From Lachnospiraceae bacterium UBA7012 (GTDB taxonomy: Bacteria > Bacillota > Clostridia > Lachnospirales > Lachnospiraceae): 9,352 nt of DNA. Below are positions 6,807 to 9,352 of the stretch, piece by piece. The stretch covers positions 1 through 9,352 of the forward strand of contig DJXE01000125.1 in assembly GCA_002449595.1 (NCBI GenBank), written 5' to 3'. The notes under the pieces are model-generated. The model searched no databases and was not told where the DNA came from. It saw only the letters and a program-made list of their open reading frames with translations. The stretch's first letter is position 1, and each line of letters begins with the position of its first letter. The position numbers were made by a program, and so were the translations under genes.

Positions 6807-7169
6807 ATGAACAGAAACATCATCGCAGAGCTCGAGAAAGAGCAGATCAAGGCTGAGAAGCCCCAGTTTAACGTCGGTGACACGGTCCGCGTCGCGAACC
6901 GCATCAAGGAAGGCACCCGCGAGAGGACACAGATCTTCGAGGGCGTCGTGATCAAGAAGCAGGGCGGCAGCAACCGCGAGACCTTCACGGTCCGCAAGAT
7001 CTCCAGCGGCATCGGCGTCGAGAAGACGTGGCCCATCAACAGCCCCAACGTGGAAGACGTCACGGTCGTCCGCATGGGTAAGGTCAGAAGGGCGAAGCTG
7101 TTCTATCTGCGCGGCCTGTCCGGCAAGAAGGCGAAGGTCAAAGAGAAGATCGTGGCCCGCACCAAATAA
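6807..7169 (+). CDS. rplS: 50S ribosomal protein L19
   Basis: L19 lies at the 30S-50S interface of the large subunit. The complete 120-residue sequence begins [15 protein letters not shown] and carries the family core [33 protein letters not shown] and [18 protein letters not shown]. It continues with [20 protein letters not shown] and a C-terminal [19 protein letters not shown] strong ribosome binding site (GGAG 6798-6801) sits 5 nt before the ATG. It is the last gene before a strong terminator, and its leader may let it be regulated apart from trmD. Confidence 0.98.
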   Translation: MNRNIIAELEKEQIKAEKPQFNVGDTVRVANRIKEGTRERTQIFEGVVIKKQGGSNRETFTVRKISSGIGVEKTWPINSPNVEDVTVVRMGKVRRAKLFYLRGLSGKKAKVKEKIVARTK

Positions 7170-7182
7170 TCAAGTTCTATTG

Positions 7183-7211
7183 CATCCTTTCGGTAAAAGC
7201 GAAGGGCGATG
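7183..7211 (+). other. Hairpin upstream of the rplS terminator
   Basis: catc-ctttcg (7183-7192) can pair with cgaagg-gatg (7200-7211) across a 7-nt loop, with a two-base GC bulge and one G-U pair. It precedes the main terminator and has no T-run of its own. It may protect the 3' end of the rplS mRNA or be incidental. Confidence 0.25.
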
Positions 7212-7229
7212 GAACACCGTTCGGTCAAC

Positions 7230-7262
7230 AAGCCATACAGCTTTTGCCTGTATGGCTTTTTT
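7230..7262 (+). terminator. Rho-independent terminator after rplS
   Basis: A perfect 10-bp stem (agccatacag 7231-7240 with ctgtatggct 7248-7257, extendable by one A-T pair) closes a 7-nt loop and runs directly into a T tract (7257-7262). It ends the operon that finishes with rplS. On the opposite strand no T-run follows the stem, so it should act on + strand transcripts only. Confidence 0.93.
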
Positions 7263-7268
7263 GATTCA

Positions 7269-7333
7269 AACTTGGATTCTGAACTTGGATTCTGCATCGG
7301 GATTCAGGGCAGGAATTCAGGATAGGAATTCAG
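7269..7333 (+). repeat. Five-unit degenerate 13-bp tandem repeat
   Basis: Five consecutive 13-bp units share the core ATTC-x-G at a fixed phase. Units 1 and 2 are identical (aacttggattctg, 7269-7281 and 7282-7294). Unit 3 is catcgggattcag, unit 4 ggcaggaattcag and unit 5 gataggaattcag. An extra gattca at 7263-7268 is offset by one base. The period is not a multiple of three, so each unit shifts frame and the array is not a coding repeat. It fills most of the space between the rplS terminator and the first signal peptidase gene. No promoter is obvious beside it. Confidence 0.8.
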
Positions 7334-7364
7334 GACAGTAGACAAAGGCACGGAGGGACCCGGG

Positions 7365-7952
7365 ATGCGGCGCAGGCGGCAAGGGCGGAGCTATATCGAG
7401 AGAGAGCCCGCGATCGACCTGAATATCGTGAGAGAGGTCGTGTACTACATCATCAGCACGTTCATCGCTGTCCTCGCGGCAGTCGTGGTCGTGCGGTGCT
7501 TCGGTCTGCGGATCCGGATGACGGGCGCCTCGATGGAGCCGCTCCTCATCGACGGACAGAACGTGCTGGTCGACAGGATGCACTACCGCATCGCCTCGAT
7601 CGAGCCGGGCGACGTGATCGTCTTTTATCCGGGCGGAAATGAAGACGCGCATCCTTTCGTGAAGCGCGTCGCGGCAGGCCCCGGGCAGACGGTGCAGATC
7701 ACGGACGGAACGCTCCTGATCGACGGCGTGCCGGCCCCCGGCGCGGAGAACTACGACAAGATCGAGGACCCGGGACTCGCGAAGAACCCGGTCACGCTGG
7801 GAGAGGACGAGTACTTCGTCCTTGGCGACAACCGGAACAACAGCGAGGATTCCCGCTCCGCCGGCATCGGCAACGTCAGCGGCGGCGACGTGATCGGCAG
7901 GGCCTGGCTCTCGCTGCCGGCGGGACAGGCCGGCGTCAGCAGGATCCACTGA
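7365..7952 (+). CDS. lepB: Type I signal peptidase (S26A), first copy
   Basis: This membrane serine protease removes signal peptides from exported precursors. The 195-residue, single-pass form is typical of Gram-positives: a basic N-terminus (RRRR at 2-5), a transmembrane segment about 24-46, and the catalytic domain outside. Catalytic Ser56 lies in GASMEP, the general base Lys100 in FVKRV, and the box GDNRNNSEDSR spans 154-164. The C-terminus departs from the usual pattern: after GRAWL it reads SLPAGQAGVSRIH, whereas most relatives, including the second copy in this window, continue RIWPFNRFG. Start ATG 7365 follows GGAGGGA (7352-7358) by 6 nt. It heads a signal peptidase-rbgA-signal peptidase group. 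Confidence 0.95.
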   Translation: MRRRRQGRSYIEREPAIDLNIVREVVYYIISTFIAVLAAVVVVRCFGLRIRMTGASMEPLLIDGQNVLVDRMHYRIASIEPGDVIVFYPGGNEDAHPFVKRVAAGPGQTVQITDGTLLIDGVPAPGAENYDKIEDPGLAKNPVTLGEDEYFVLGDNRNNSEDSRSAGIGNVSGGDVIGRAWLSLPAGQAGVSRIH

Positions 7953-7973
7953 CCTGGATGGGAGAAAACATAC

Positions 7974-8795
7974 ATGAGTGATTACGGCTGGTATCCGGGC
8001 CACATGGCGAAGACCAGGCGGATGATGCTGGAAGACCTGAAGCTGGTCGACCTCGTGATCGAGCTGGTGGACGCGCGTATCCCCGTCTCGGGGCGGAACC
8101 CGGACATCGACACGCTCTGCGGCAATAAGCCGCGGATCCTTGTGTTCACCAAGGCGGATCTCGCGGATCCGGCGCAGACGGAGGCGTTCACCGCGCACTA
8201 TTCGGCGCTCGGGACGCCGGTCCTGACAGCGGACGCGCGCGTGAGAAACGCCGTCTCAAAGGTAAAGAAGCAGGCGGTCGCCGCCTGCAGCGAAAAGATA
8301 GAGAGAGACAGGAAGAGGGGAATCATCGGGCGGCCGCTCCGCGCGATGGTCGTCGGGATCCCGAACGTCGGGAAATCGACCTTCATCAACTCTTTTGTCG
8401 GCAAGGCGAGCGCGAAGACCGGAAACAAGCCGGGCGTGACGCGCGGGAAGCAGTGGATCCGGGGAGACCGGGAGCTGGAGCTTCTGGACACGCCGGGCAT
8501 CCTGTGGCCGAAGTACGAGGACCCGGAGGTCGGGGTCAAGCTGGCGCTGACCGGCGCGATCCGCGAGGAGATCCTGGACGCGGACGACCTGACGCTGCAT
8601 CTGCTGCGCTATATGAACGCGCTCTATCCGGGACTTCTCATGGAGAAGTACGGCGGAGACGACGTCGCCTCGATCGCGGCCGCGAGGAATCTGCTCCGCG
8701 CCGGGGGCGAACCCGACCGGATCCGCACGCAGAACCTCCTGCTGAATGACCTGAAAAACGGAAAGACAGGGCGCATCACCCTGGACAGGATATGA
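7974..8795 (+). CDS. rbgA: Ribosome biogenesis GTPase RbgA (YlqF)
   Basis: RbgA is a circularly permuted GTPase needed for a late step of 50S assembly; in B. subtilis its loss leaves a 45S particle lacking some L proteins. The 273-residue protein opens with the family's WYPGHMAK, where His10 corresponds to the catalytic histidine. The permuted order is clear: G4 TKAD (59-62), then P-loop GIPNVGKST (128-136), G2 threonine in NKPGVTRG (Thr156), and G3 DTPG (172-175). The C-terminal helical domain follows. Length is close to the family's ~280. GGGAGA (7960-7965) lies 8 nt before the ATG, and the lepB stop is 21 nt upstream, so the two are probably co-transcribed. Confidence 0.97.
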   Translation: MSDYGWYPGHMAKTRRMMLEDLKLVDLVIELVDARIPVSGRNPDIDTLCGNKPRILVFTKADLADPAQTEAFTAHYSALGTPVLTADARVRNAVSKVKKQAVAACSEKIERDRKRGIIGRPLRAMVVGIPNVGKSTFINSFVGKASAKTGNKPGVTRGKQWIRGDRELELLDTPGILWPKYEDPEVGVKLALTGAIREEILDADDLTLHLLRYMNALYPGLLMEKYGGDDVASIAAARNLLRAGGEPDRIRTQNLLLNDLKNGKTGRITLDRI

Positions 8796-8814
8796 GTCAG
8801 AGGGATCATTTGAA

Positions 8815-9352
8815 ATGAAACTGCTCAGAGGCATTTTGGAATTTGTGATCTATATTGCGGTCATCCTCATCGTGACCTACCTGCTTGTGCACTTTGTGGC
8901 GCAGCGGACGGAAGTCATCGGCGGAAGCATGGAGCCGACGCTGCTCGAGGACGACCAGCTGATCGCAGACAAGATCTCCTACCGGTTCCGGGACCCGGAG
9001 CGGTTTGAGATCATCGTATTTCCTTACGAATATAAGAAGAACACCTATTTCATCAAGCGCGTCATCGGACTGCCCGGAGAGACGGTGCAGATCGACGAGG
9101 CGGGCAACATCTACATCGACGGAGAGATCCTCGAGGAGCACTACGGCAAGGACGTGATCCGGGATCCCGGCAGGGCGGCGGAGCCCATCGTGCTCGGAGA
9201 GGACGAGTATTTCGTCCTCGGCGACAACCGCACGGTCAGCAAAGACAGCCGGATGCCGGACGTCGGCAGCATCCACCGCTCGCGCATCGTGGGCAGGGCG
9301 TGGCTGCGCATCTGGCCTTTCAACAGGTTCGGCCTTCTGAAGAATGAAGGAC
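8815..9352 (+). CDS. lepB: Type I signal peptidase (S26A), second copy, cut at window end
   Basis: This reading frame stays open to the window edge, giving 179 codons. It has a short N-terminus, a transmembrane segment about 7-28, catalytic Ser38 in GGSMEPT, Lys81 in FIKRV, the box GDNRTVSKDSR (136-146), and the canonical ending GRAWLRIWPFNRFG (160-173). Only a few C-terminal residues should be missing. It is therefore a standard short Gram-positive signal peptidase and a paralogue of the first copy, not a close duplicate: the two differ in the N-terminus and tail and share mainly motif blocks. The start is supported by AGAGGGAT (8799-8806), 8 nt before ATG; the gap from rbgA is only 19 nt. 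Confidence 0.94.
   Translation, partial: MKLLRGILEFVIYIAVILIVTYLLVHFVAQRTEVIGGSMEPTLLEDDQLIADKISYRFRDPERFEIIVFPYEYKKNTYFIKRVIGLPGETVQIDEAGNIYIDGEILEEHYGKDVIRDPGRAAEPIVLGEDEYFVLGDNRTVSKDSRMPDVGSIHRSRIVGRAWLRIWPFNRFGLLKNEG

Noticed and set aside
7269..7333. CRISPR array
   Set aside because: The units are 13 bp, directly adjacent with no spacers, and degenerate; no cas gene is present.
7317..8198. Open frame of 293 codons on the - strand across lepB and rbgA
   Set aside because: It spans two well-supported + strand genes and the repeat array, and has no recognisable domain.
8256..8834. Open frame of 192 codons on the - strand opposite rbgA
   Set aside because: It is a shadow of the rbgA reading frame with no family motifs.

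Overview
The window looks like a core-chromosome locus from a high-GC (roughly 60% by eye) Firmicute, most probably a clostridial relative such as a Lachnospiraceae member. The evidence is the gene order ylxM-ffh-rpsP-khpA-rimM-trmD-rplS-lepB-rbgA, the AGGAGG-type ribosome binding sites, and the protein sequences. All convincing genes lie on the + strand. The taxonomic call is inference.

Layout: the window opens inside ftsY, the SRP receptor GTPase, which is cut at its P-loop but has a complete C-terminus (1-611). A full threonine ammonia-lyase with an ACT domain follows (ilvA, 695-1915). Next is a membrane-anchored protein (1956-3110) that I read as a glycoside hydrolase family 25 (lysozyme) fold in which all four expected catalytic acids are replaced. 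The classic secretion and ribosome block comes next: ylxM (3127-3486), ffh (3486-4871), rpsP/S16 (4942-5181), khpA (5224-5454), rimM (5447-5959), trmD (5962-6708) and rplS/L19 (6807-7169), closed by a strong intrinsic terminator (7230-7262). After a short array of degenerate 13-bp tandem repeats come a type I signal peptidase (7365-7952), the 50S assembly GTPase rbgA (7974-8795), and a second type I signal peptidase that runs off the window end (8815-9352).

How it fits together: FtsY and Ffh are the two GTPases of co-translational membrane targeting, YlxM is the SRP-associated HTH protein, and the two signal peptidases act downstream on exported precursors. S16, L19, RimM, RbgA and TrmD serve 30S assembly, 50S assembly and tRNA m1G37 modification. 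Junctions in the middle block are tight: ylxM/ffh share one base, khpA/rimM overlap by 8 nt, and trmD begins just past the rimM stop. This suggests one transcription unit with translational coupling. Local control may come from a sigma-A-like promoter overlapping the ylxM start and from a structured leader before rplS, which may have its own weak promoter inside the end of trmD.

Most of the window is conserved housekeeping. The points that stand out are the degenerate GH25-like membrane protein, the promoter placed across the ylxM start codon, the 13-bp repeat array behind the rplS terminator, the rplS leader, and the unequal pair of signal peptidases flanking rbgA. I see no CRISPR array, insertion sequence, tRNA, rRNA or recognisable SRP RNA.
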